A stretch of DNA of 64,000 nt from NCBI RefSeq assembly GCF_965229315.1, contig NZ_CBDDJA010000002.1:806001-870000 (forward strand), read 5' to 3'. A program made the translations under genes and the position numbers. The notes below the pieces were generated by a model. That model saw nothing but the letters and a program-made list of their open reading frames with translations. It had not been told where the DNA came from and did no database searches. The stretch is from Pelomonas sp965229315. Its GTDB lineage: Bacteria > Pseudomonadota > Gammaproteobacteria > Burkholderiales > Burkholderiaceae_C. Positions 50,362 through 57,699 of this stretch are shown here, in pieces (position 1 is the stretch's first letter; every line of letters starts with the position of its first letter).

Positions 50362-51678
50362 ATGGCCGTCACCGTCGAAACCCTCGAAAAGCTGGAACGC
50401 CGCATCACCTTGAACGTGGCGGCGGCTGACATCAACAGCGAAGTCGAATCCCGCCTGAAGAAGCTGGCCCGCACCGTCAAGGCCGATGGCTTCCGCCCCG
50501 GCAAGGTGCCGATGAATGTCGTGGCCCAGCGCTACGGCTACTCGGTGCAGTACGAGGTCGTCAACGACAAGCTCGGCCAGGCCTTCAATGCCGCCGCCAA
50601 CGAGGCGCAGCTGCGCGTCGCCGGCATGCCACGCATTGAGCAGAAGGACCAGGCGCCTGAAGGCCAGATGGCGTTCGACGCCACCTTCGAGGTCTATCCC
50701 GAAGTCAAGATCGGCGACCTGGCCGGTGCGCAAGTTGAACGCGTCACCAGCGACGTGACCGACGAAGCCATCGACAAGACCGTCGAGATCCTGCGCAAGC
50801 AGCGCCGCAGCTTTGCCCAGCGCGCCGCCGCCGATGTGGCCCAGGTGGGTGACCGTGTCACCATCGATTTCGAAGGCAAGATCGACGGCGAGCCCTTCCA
50901 GGGCGGCAAGGCCGAGGCCTTCCAGTTCCTGATCGGCGAAGGCCAGATGCTGGAACAGTTCGACGCGGCCGTGCGCGGCATGAAGTCGGGCGAGAGCAAG
51001 ACCTTCCCGCTGCAGTTCCCCGAGGACTACCACGGCAAGGACGTGGCCGGCAAGGAAGCCGACTTCCTGGTCACGGTCAAGAAGATCGAAGCCCAGCACC
51101 TGCCCGAAGTGAATGAGGCGTTCGCCAAGTCGCTGGGCATCAAGGACGCTTCGGTCGAGGCGCTGCGCGCCGACATCAAGAAGAACCTCGAGCGCGAAGT
51201 GAAGTTCCGCGTGCTGGCCCGCAACAAGGGTGCCGTCATGGATGCGCTGGTGGCCGTGTCCGAGCTGGACGTGCCGAACGCCTTGGTGCTGAGCGAAGCC
51301 GAGCGCATGGTCGGCCAGGCCCGCGAGGACCTCAAGAAGCGCGGCGTCAAGGATGCCGACAAGGCCGAGATCCCCACCGACATCTTCAAGCCGCAAGCCG
51401 AGCGCCGCGTGCGCCTGGGCCTGGTGGTGGCCGAGCTGGTGCGCGCCAACAACCTGCAGGCCAAGCCCGCGCAGATGCAGGCGCACATCGAAGAGCTGTC
51501 GCAGAGCTACGAGAAGCCCGCTGAAGTCATGCGCTGGTACCTGAGCGACCGTGATCGCATGGCCGAAGTCGAAGCCGTCGTGGTCGAGAACAATGTCACG
51601 GACTTCGTGCTGGCCACGGCCAAGGTCGTCGACAAGTCGCTGCCCTTCGACGAGCTGATGGCCACGGCCAACGCCTGA
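50362..51678 (+). CDS. tig: Trigger factor, ribosome-associated chaperone
   Basis: The 438-residue chaperone and prolyl isomerase binds nascent chains at the ribosome exit. The N-terminal ribosome-binding domain contains GFRPGKVPMNVVAQRYG; the PPIase (FKBP) domain lies at about 155-245 (DRVTIDFEGKIDGEPFQGG and FPLQFPEDYHGKDVAGKEADF), and the C-terminal domain is helical. Its own terminator (51696) separates it from clpP. Confidence 0.97.
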   Translation: MAVTVETLEKLERRITLNVAAADINSEVESRLKKLARTVKADGFRPGKVPMNVVAQRYGYSVQYEVVNDKLGQAFNAAANEAQLRVAGMPRIEQKDQAPEGQMAFDATFEVYPEVKIGDLAGAQVERVTSDVTDEAIDKTVEILRKQRRSFAQRAAADVAQVGDRVTIDFEGKIDGEPFQGGKAEAFQFLIGEGQMLEQFDAAVRGMKSGESKTFPLQFPEDYHGKDVAGKEADFLVTVKKIEAQHLPEVNEAFAKSLGIKDASVEALRADIKKNLEREVKFRVLARNKGAVMDALVAVSELDVPNALVLSEAERMVGQAREDLKKRGVKDADKAEIPTDIFKPQAERRVRLGLVVAELVRANNLQAKPAQMQAHIEELSQSYEKPAEVMRWYLSDRDRMAEVEAVVVENNVTDFVLATAKVVDKSLPFDELMATANA

Positions 51679-51695
51679 TAGCCCCTGGCCTCATC

Positions 51696-51730
51696 AAGGG
51701 CGCCGTGCCGCGAGGCCGGCGCCCTTGTTA
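51696..51730 (+). terminator. Rho-independent terminator after tig
   Basis: AAGGGCGCCG (51696-51705) and CGGCGCCCTT (51717-51726), a perfect 10-bp stem with an 11-base loop, then GTTA. It isolates tig from the heat-shock clp genes. Confidence 0.8.
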
Positions 51731-51758
51731 CTTGCGTGGCCATAATCTGCCCCCATAT
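51731..51758 (+). promoter_or_regulatory. clpP: Sigma-32 (heat-shock) promoter of clpP
   Basis: CTTGCG (51731-51736), 14 bases, CCCCATAT (51751-51758). It fits the RpoH consensus CTTGAA-N(13-15)-CCCCATNT, with a perfect -10. Transcription would start about 26 bases before the clpP TTG. Confidence 0.75.
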
Positions 51759-51791
51759 CGGCAGTCACTGACTTGTTTCCAAGGAACTGAA

Positions 51792-52400
51792 TTGAGCGCT
51801 CTCGAAACCAGCAATCTGGGCCTGGTGCCCATGGTCATCGAACAGTCGGGTCGCGGCGAGCGCGCCTACGACATCTACTCGCGCCTGCTGCGCGAGCGCA
51901 TCATCTTCCTGGTCGGCCCCGTCAACGACGGCGTTGCCAACCTGGTCGTCGCGCAGATGCTGTTCCTGGAGAGCGAGAACCCCGACAAGGAGATCTCGCT
52001 GTACATCAACAGCCCCGGCGGCAGCGTGTCGGCCGGCATGTCGATCTTCGACACCATGCAGTTCATCAAGCCCGAGGTGTCGACGCTGTGCATGGGCATG
52101 GCGGCCAGCATGGGTGCCTTCCTGCTGGCGGCCGGCGCCAAGGGCAAGCGCTTCGCGCTGCCCAATTCCAAGATCATGATCCACCAGCCGCTGGGCGGCG
52201 CGCAGGGGCAGGCGACCGACATCGAAATCCATGCGCGTGAAATCCTGAAGACGCGCGACGCGCTCAATCGCATCCTGGCCGAGCGCACAGGCCAGAGCCT
52301 GGAGAAAATCCAGTCCGACACCGAGCGGGACTATTTCATGTCCGCTCCCGAGGCGCAGGGCTACGGCCTCATCGACCAGGTGCTGGAACACCGCCCCTGA
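51792..52400 (+). CDS. clpP: ATP-dependent Clp protease proteolytic subunit
   Basis: The 202-residue serine protease forms a double heptamer capped by ClpX or ClpA. The catalytic triad is Ser106 (GMAASMGAF), His131 (MIHQPLGG) and Asp180 (SDTERDYF), with spacing equal to that of E. coli ClpP. The start is TTG 51792 with AAGGAA (51781-51786) upstream; the encoded start SALETSNLGLVPMVIEQSGRGERAYDIYSRLL, read in parts, matches the family. Confidence 0.97.
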   Translation: MSALETSNLGLVPMVIEQSGRGERAYDIYSRLLRERIIFLVGPVNDGVANLVVAQMLFLESENPDKEISLYINSPGGSVSAGMSIFDTMQFIKPEVSTLCMGMAASMGAFLLAAGAKGKRFALPNSKIMIHQPLGGAQGQATDIEIHAREILKTRDALNRILAERTGQSLEKIQSDTERDYFMSAPEAQGYGLIDQVLEHRP

Positions 52401-52409
52401 AGGTCGTGA

Positions 52410-52472
52410 GAGGCCGTCACCGGCCTCCCAATTCGCAGCGGAATCAGGGCCCTTATCCCCACGAGGGCCCTG
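52410..52472 (+). promoter_or_regulatory. Two hairpins in the clpP-clpX gap
   Basis: GAGGCCG/CGGCCTC (52410-52416/52421-52427) and CAGGGCCCT/AGGGCCCTG (52445-52453/52464-52472) are both perfect stems without T tracts. They could cause partial termination or mRNA processing that sets the ClpP to ClpX ratio. Confidence 0.55.
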
Positions 52473-52534
52473 GTATCGTTTGGACTATCATCATTCAGGT
52501 ACCCGCCTGATTACTGGCATCTCCCGAGCAGCCC

Positions 52535-53803
52535 ATGGCCGACAAAAAAGGCACCTCCAGCGAAAAAGTTCTGTACTGCTCGTTCTGCGGCAAGAGCCAG
52601 CACGAGGTCAAGAAGCTGATCGCAGGCCCCTCGGTGTTCATCTGCGATGAGTGCATCGAGCTGTGCAACGACATCGTCCGCGACGAGATTCCGGCGCCTG
52701 CGCCCGCAGCGCGCTCGGCCAAGTCCGACCTGCCGGTGCCCAGCGAGATCAAGGCGAGCTTGGACCAGTACGTGATCGGCCAGGACGTCGCCAAGCGCAC
52801 GCTGGCGGTGGCCGTCTACAACCACTACAAGCGCCTGCGCCACATGGCGGCGACCAAGGACTCGGTCGAGCTGTCCAAGAGCAACATCCTGCTGATCGGC
52901 CCCACGGGCTCGGGCAAGACGCTGCTGGCACAGACGCTGGCGCGCCTCTTGAACGTGCCGTTCGTGATCGCCGACGCCACCACGCTGACCGAAGCCGGCT
53001 ACGTGGGCGAGGATGTCGAGAACATCATCCAGAAGCTGCTGCAGAACTGCAATTACGACGTCGAACGTGCGCAGCGCGGCATCGTCTACATCGACGAGAT
53101 CGACAAGATATCGCGCAAGGCCGACAACCCCTCCATCACGCGCGACGTGTCGGGCGAGGGCGTGCAGCAGGCGCTGCTCAAGCTCGTCGAAGGCACGATG
53201 GCCTCGGTGCCGCCGCAGGGCGGCCGCAAGCACCCGAACCAGGACTTCCTGCAGATCGACACGACCAACATCCTGTTCATCTGCGGCGGTGCGTTCGACG
53301 GCCTGGAGAAGGTCATCCAGAACCGCAGCGAGAAGTCCGGCATCGGCTTCGGCGCGACCGTGAAGAGCAAGAGCGACAAGCGCGTCGGCGAGGTCTTCCG
53401 CGAGTGCGAGCCTGAGGACATCATCAAGTTCGGCCTCATCCCCGAACTGGTCGGTCGCCTGCCCGTTGTCGCGACGCTGGGCGAGCTGACCGAAGACGCG
53501 CTGGTGCAGATCCTGACCGAGCCCAAGAACGCGCTGGTCAAGCAGTACCAGCAGCTGTTCGAGATGGACGGCGTCGAGCTCGAGATCCGCAAGCCGGCCC
53601 TGGCCGCCATCGCCCGCAAGGCGCTGGCCCGCAAGACCGGCGCACGCGGCCTGCGTTCCATCATGGAACAGTCCCTGATCGACACCATGTTCGAGCTGCC
53701 CGCGCTCGATGGTGTCGAGAAGGTCGTGCTGGACGAGCACAACATCGAGGACACATCGGCACGTCCCTTGCTGGTCTATCGCGAACAAAAGGCCAGCGCC
53801 TGA
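52535..53803 (+). CDS. clpX: Clp protease ATPase subunit ClpX
   Basis: The 422-residue AAA+ unfoldase feeds substrates to ClpP. An N-terminal zinc-binding domain has two CxxC pairs (CSFCGK and CDECIELC), Walker A is GPTGSGKT (about 117-124), Walker B IVYIDEIDKI, the pore loop sits in TEAGYVGEDVEN and the IGF loop that docks on ClpP is present (SGIGFGA). Confidence 0.98.
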   Translation: MADKKGTSSEKVLYCSFCGKSQHEVKKLIAGPSVFICDECIELCNDIVRDEIPAPAPAARSAKSDLPVPSEIKASLDQYVIGQDVAKRTLAVAVYNHYKRLRHMAATKDSVELSKSNILLIGPTGSGKTLLAQTLARLLNVPFVIADATTLTEAGYVGEDVENIIQKLLQNCNYDVERAQRGIVYIDEIDKISRKADNPSITRDVSGEGVQQALLKLVEGTMASVPPQGGRKHPNQDFLQIDTTNILFICGGAFDGLEKVIQNRSEKSGIGFGATVKSKSDKRVGEVFRECEPEDIIKFGLIPELVGRLPVVATLGELTEDALVQILTEPKNALVKQYQQLFEMDGVELEIRKPALAAIARKALARKTGARGLRSIMEQSLIDTMFELPALDGVEKVVLDEHNIEDTSARPLLVYREQKASA

Positions 53804-53836
53804 GCCTGCACCAAGCCCTCAACTTGCAATAGCCCC

Positions 53837-53859
53837 CTCAGGCCGCACATCGGCCTGAG
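53837..53859 (+). promoter_or_regulatory. Hairpin directly before the lon ribosome-binding site
   Basis: CTCAGGCCG (53837-53845) and CGGCCTGAG (53851-53859) form a perfect 9-bp stem with a CACAT loop, followed by AGAGAGG and the lon ATG (53874). It may be a clpX terminator without a T tract, or a structure in the lon leader. Confidence 0.6.
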
Positions 53860-53873
53860 AAAGAGAGGTCTTC

Positions 53874-56288
53874 ATGTCCGGACATCCCATCCTCCCCGCC
53901 GACCCGATCACGTTGCCGCTGCTGCCGCTGCGTGACGTCGTCGTCTTCCCGCACATGGTCATCCCGCTGTTCGTCGGGCGCCCCAAGTCCATCAAGGCCC
54001 TGGAAGCCGCGATGGAAGCCGGCCGCCAGATCATGCTGGTCGCGCAAAAGGCCGCCGGCAAGGACGAGCCCAAGCCCGAAGACATGTTCGAAGTCGGTTG
54101 CGTCTCCAGCATCCTGCAGATGCTGAAGCTGCCTGACGGCACCGTGAAGGTGCTTGTCGAAGGCCTGCAGCGCGCCACCACCAGCGCCATCAGCGAGCCC
54201 GGCGAGCACTTCGTCGCTGAAGTCACGCCCATCCCGCCCGAGACCGAGCACAAGCCCGAGGTCGAGGCGCTGCGCCGCGCCGTGACGCAGCAGTTCGACC
54301 AGTACGTCAAGCTCAACAAGAAGATCCCGCCCGAGATCCTCACGTCCATTGGCGGCATCGACGACCCGGGCCGGCTGGCCGACACGATCGCTGCGCACCT
54401 GCCGCTCAAGCTGGATGCCAAGCAAGCCGTGCTGGACCTCTCCGACGTGGCCAAGCGGCTGGAGAAGCTGCTCGACCTGCTCGAGCACGAGGTCGACATC
54501 CTGCAGGTCGAGAAGCGCATCCGTGGCCGCGTCAAGCGGCAGATGGAGAAGAGCCAGCGCGAGTACTACCTGAACGAGCAGGTGAAGGCCATCCAGAAGG
54601 AGCTGGGCGACGGCGAAGACGGCGCCGACATGGAGGAGCTCGAGAAGAAGATCCTCGCGGCCCGCATGCCCAAGGAAGCGCGCAAGAAGGCCGACGCCGA
54701 GCTGAAGAAGCTCAAGCTCATGTCGCCCATGTCCGCCGAAGCCACGGTGGTGCGCAACTACATCGACACGCTGGTCAACCTGCCGTGGAGCAAGAAGACC
54801 AAGATCAAGTACGACCTGGGCAATGCCGAGGCGGTGCTGAACGAGGACCATTACGGCCTCGACAAGGTCAAGGACCGCATCCTGGAATATCTCGCGGTGC
54901 AGCAGCGCGTCGAGAAGGTCAAGGCACCCATCCTGTGCCTGGTCGGCCCTCCGGGTGTCGGCAAGACCTCGCTCGGCCAGAGCGTGGCGCGCGCCACCGG
55001 CCGCAAGTTCATCCGCATGGCGCTGGGCGGCGTGCGCGATGAAGCCGAGATCCGCGGCCACCGCCGCACCTACATCGGCTCCATGCCGGGCAAGGTGCTG
55101 CAGAGCTTGTCCAAGATCGGCACGCGCAACCCGCTGTTCCTGCTCGACGAGATCGACAAGCTGGGCATGGACTTCCGCGGCGACCCGTCCTCGGCGCTGC
55201 TGGAAGTCCTCGACCCCGAGCAGAACCACACCTTCGGCGACCACTACGTCGAGGTCGATTTCGACCTGTCCGACGTGATGTTCGTCGCCACGTCCAACTC
55301 GATGAACATCCCGCCGGCCCTGCTGGACCGGATGGAAGTCATCCGCCTGTCGGGCTACACCGAGGACGAGAAGGTCAACATCGCTCAGACCTACCTGCTG
55401 CCCAAGCAACGCAAGAACAATGGCGTGCAGGACGAGGAGCTTGACGTCACCGAGTCCGCGGTGCGCGGCGTGATCCGCTACTACACGCGTGAAGCCGGCG
55501 TTCGCTCGCTGGAGCGCGAGATGTCCAAGATCTGCCGCAAGGTGGTCAAGGGCATCCAGCTCAAGACCTACGAAGGCAAGGTGACGGTCACCGAGGACAA
55601 CCTGAACGACTTCCTGGGCGTGCGCAAGTACGACTTCGGCCGCGCCGAGAAGAAGAACCAGGTGGGTCAGGTCGTGGGTCTGGCGTGGACCGAGGTGGGC
55701 GGCGATCTGCTGACCATCGAGGCCACCGCCATGCCGGGCAAGGGCAACATCATCCGCACGGGTTCGCTCGGCGACGTGATGAAGGAGTCGGTCGAGGCCG
55801 CGCGCACCGTGGTGCGTTCACGTGCCCGTCGTCTGGGCATCAAGGACGAGGTCTTCGAGAAGCGTGACGTGCACGTGCACGTGCCCGATGGCGCCACGCC
55901 CAAGGACGGCCCGAGCGCCGGTGCTGCAATGACGACGGCCTTCGTGTCGGCGCTGACCGGCATCCCCGTGCGGGCCGACGTCGCGATGACCGGCGAGATC
56001 ACGCTGCGTGGCGAAGTGACCGCCATCGGTGGCCTGAAGGAAAAGCTGCTCGCCGCTCACCGCGGCGGCATCAAGACCGTGATGATCCCGGAAGAGAACG
56101 TCAAGGACCTGCAGGACATTCCGGAGAACGTCAAGAACCAGCTCGAGATCGTGCCGGTGCGCTGGATCGAACGCGTGCTGGAAGTGGCGCTTGAAACCAT
56201 GCCCACGCCGTTGCCCGACGAGGAAGTCGCCGTGGCTGCAGCCAAGCCGGACGAGGGCGCCGCCAAGAGCACGGCAGTGCCTCACTGA
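53874..56288 (+). CDS. lon: ATP-dependent protease Lon (La)
   Basis: The 804-residue cytoplasmic protease degrades misfolded and regulatory proteins. N-terminal LON domain (LPLLPLRDVVVFPHMVIPLFVGR, read in parts), AAA+ with Walker A GPPGVGKTS (about 359) and Walker B LFLLDEIDKLG, and the C-terminal peptidase with the Ser-Lys dyad in DGPSAGAAM and TGEITLRGEVTAIGGLKEK. It follows clpX in the usual order and is followed by tRNA genes instead of hupB. Confidence 0.98.
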   Translation: MSGHPILPADPITLPLLPLRDVVVFPHMVIPLFVGRPKSIKALEAAMEAGRQIMLVAQKAAGKDEPKPEDMFEVGCVSSILQMLKLPDGTVKVLVEGLQRATTSAISEPGEHFVAEVTPIPPETEHKPEVEALRRAVTQQFDQYVKLNKKIPPEILTSIGGIDDPGRLADTIAAHLPLKLDAKQAVLDLSDVAKRLEKLLDLLEHEVDILQVEKRIRGRVKRQMEKSQREYYLNEQVKAIQKELGDGEDGADMEELEKKILAARMPKEARKKADAELKKLKLMSPMSAEATVVRNYIDTLVNLPWSKKTKIKYDLGNAEAVLNEDHYGLDKVKDRILEYLAVQQRVEKVKAPILCLVGPPGVGKTSLGQSVARATGRKFIRMALGGVRDEAEIRGHRRTYIGSMPGKVLQSLSKIGTRNPLFLLDEIDKLGMDFRGDPSSALLEVLDPEQNHTFGDHYVEVDFDLSDVMFVATSNSMNIPPALLDRMEVIRLSGYTEDEKVNIAQTYLLPKQRKNNGVQDEELDVTESAVRGVIRYYTREAGVRSLEREMSKICRKVVKGIQLKTYEGKVTVTEDNLNDFLGVRKYDFGRAEKKNQVGQVVGLAWTEVGGDLLTIEATAMPGKGNIIRTGSLGDVMKESVEAARTVVRSRARRLGIKDEVFEKRDVHVHVPDGATPKDGPSAGAAMTTAFVSALTGIPVRADVAMTGEITLRGEVTAIGGLKEKLLAAHRGGIKTVMIPEENVKDLQDIPENVKNQLEIVPVRWIERVLEVALETMPTPLPDEEVAVAAAKPDEGAAKSTAVPH

Positions 56289-56303
56289 CAGTGTGCAACT
56301 GGC

Positions 56304-56333
56304 TTGTCATCCGACTAAAAATTGGATTACAAT
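56304..56333 (+). promoter_or_regulatory. Promoter of the tRNA cluster
   Basis: TTGTCA (56304-56309), 18 bases, TACAAT (56328-56333), 51 bases before the first tRNA-Gly. Confidence 0.7.
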
Positions 56334-56384
56334 GCCAGCTTCGCTAGGCAGGCAGCTGCATGGTTGTCTGAGTAGAGAAGCAAA

Positions 56385-56460
56385 GCGGGATTAGCTCAGT
56401 TGGTAGAGCGATACCTTGCCAAGGTATAGGTCGAGAGTTCGAGCCTCTTATCCCGCTCCA
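56385..56460 (+). tRNA. tRNA-Gly (anticodon GCC), copy 1
   Basis: A 76-base gene: acceptor GCGGGAT/ATCCCGC, anticodon loop TTGCCAA in the stem ATACC/GGTAT, ends TCCA. Identical to copy 3. Confidence 0.96.
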
Positions 56461-56470
56461 GTTTTTTCCG

Positions 56471-56495
56471 AAAGGGAAGCCCAGGCTTCCCTTTT
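56471..56495 (+). terminator. Hairpin after the first tRNA-Gly
   Basis: AAAGGGAAGCC (56471-56481) and GGCTTCCCTTT (56484-56494), then TCC. Likely a terminator or processing site. Confidence 0.65.
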
Positions 56496-56538
56496 CCGTC
56501 AGGGTCGCGCCAAACGGCTCTGGCTTGGGTTTTACGGC

Positions 56539-56612
56539 GGCGCGATAGCAAAGCGGTTATGCCCCGGATTGCAAATCCGGTTAGTCCGGTTCGACTCCGG
56601 ATCGCGCCTCCA
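56539..56612 (+). tRNA. tRNA-Cys (anticodon GCA)
   Basis: A 74-base gene: acceptor GGCGCGA/TCGCGCC, anticodon loop TTGCAAA, ends TCCA. Confidence 0.96.
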
Positions 56613-56627
56613 GAAATAAGCACTCAC

Positions 56628-56703
56628 GCGGGTGTAGCTCAGTTGGTAGAGCGCAACCTTGCCAAGGTTGAGGTCACGAGTTCGAGCCTCGTTACCCGCT
56701 CCA
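56628..56703 (+). tRNA. tRNA-Gly (anticodon GCC), copy 2 (variant)
   Basis: A 76-base gene: acceptor GCGGGTG, anticodon stem CAACC/GGTTG with loop TTGCCAA. It differs from copies 1 and 3 in the acceptor, anticodon and T stems but keeps base pairing. Confidence 0.95.
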
Positions 56704-56748
56704 TAAAATCGGTTCGCACCGATGTCTGGTTGAAAGACCGGACGAAAT

Positions 56749-56824
56749 GCGGGATTAGCTCAGTTGGTAGAGCGATACCTTGCCAAGGTATAGGTCGAGA
56801 GTTCGAGCCTCTTATCCCGCTCCA
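56749..56824 (+). tRNA. tRNA-Gly (anticodon GCC), copy 3
   Basis: A 76-base gene, identical in sequence to copy 1 (56385-56460), with different flanks. Confidence 0.96.
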
Positions 56825-56830
56825 AACTTC

Positions 56831-56866
56831 ACGGGAGATTCGTTGATCGAATCTCCCGTTTTCTTT
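56831..56866 (+). terminator. Rho-independent terminator after the third tRNA-Gly
   Basis: ACGGGAGATTCG (56831-56842) and CGAATCTCCCGT (56848-56859), a 12-bp stem with a TTGAT loop, then TTTCTTT. It ends the Gly-Cys-Gly-Gly group, so the next tRNA-Leu has its own promoter. Confidence 0.9.
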
Positions 56867-56892
56867 GGTGCGGCCCGGATAATCCGCCCGCT

Positions 56893-56981
56893 GCCCGGGT
56901 GGCGAAATCGGTAAACGCAGCGGACTTAAAATCCGCCGCCTCGAAAGGGGCGTACGGGTTCAAGTCCCGTCCCGGGCACCA
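56893..56981 (+). tRNA. tRNA-Leu (anticodon TAA)
   Basis: An 89-base gene: acceptor GCCCGGG/CCCGGGC, anticodon loop CTTAAAA (anticodon TAA), long variable arm, CCA encoded. A -10-like GATAAT (56878-56883) is upstream. Confidence 0.96.
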
Positions 56982-57034
56982 GCTCCTTGGTGCCGAGCGC
57001 GCGGCAAGAGCCGCGATGCGCGCCGCGGCTCAGA

Positions 57035-57625
57035 TCAAGCAGGCTGATGCGGCGTCGACACCTCAGGCTGCTGCGCCTGGGGATCAAGCGGCAACCACCC
57101 GAGCTGGGCCTCGAAGGCAGCGCGGAAGGCCGTGCGCATGTCCACCGGCGCGCGCATCACGTATTCGCGTGCCTTGTCCAGCGTCTGCCCGTCGAGCTGG
57201 CGCAGGTAGCTGACCGCGGCGTCGGCGCTTTGTGGCGGCTGCCCGAACACGCCATCGAACTTGGGCTTGAGCGCAGTCCACACGACCGCATCGATGCCCT
57301 GGGCTTGTGCCCAATCGGCGATACGCTCCGCGCCGACGGCGTTCTTGGGCGCGGGTCCGGGCCAAAGCCCGATGGAATCGATGCCGCTGCCTTCGCGGCC
57401 CGCCAGCGCCTCCTGCGCCTGCTCAGGCTTGGCATAGCCCAGTTCCACCCATTGGGTGGGCATCGCCGCGGTGCCTTCGGTCAACACGAGGGTGAGGCGT
57501 CCGTCCTGCGACGTCCGTGCGAATTCGATGGGCAGGTCGGGGCCACCAGCCTGCCAGGGGCCAAGGCAATGGAGCACGCCGGGTTTCCAGATGAGCGATC
57601 CCCAGCCGATACAGACAATTTTCAT
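57035..57625 (-). CDS. Uncharacterised protein with a gamma-glutamylcyclotransferase-like start
   Basis: The 196-residue protein begins MKIVCIGWGSLIWKPG, which resembles the substrate-loop motif (YGSLxW) of ChaC/GGCT-fold enzymes, and continues LPIEFARTSQDGRLTLVL and AVVWTALKPKFDG. I do not recognise a named family. A GGCT-like fold is inferred from one motif only; the catalytic Glu cannot be placed. Start ATG 57625 has a plausible site; the frame runs further upstream through the next gene but is non-coding there. It is 74 bp downstream of the FtsH-like gene on the same strand. Confidence 0.7.
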   Translation of the reverse strand: MKIVCIGWGSLIWKPGVLHCLGPWQAGGPDLPIEFARTSQDGRLTLVLTEGTAAMPTQWVELGYAKPEQAQEALAGREGSGIDSIGLWPGPAPKNAVGAERIADWAQAQGIDAVVWTALKPKFDGVFGQPPQSADAAVSYLRQLDGQTLDKAREYVMRAPVDMRTAFRAAFEAQLGWLPLDPQAQQPEVSTPHQPA

Positions 57626-57699
57626 GAGGGGGCGAAGCTTACCCGGCCGCCGGGGCCGGGTGCCTGACCCTGTTGAAGCGCCGTGTCCTGCGCCGCGCC

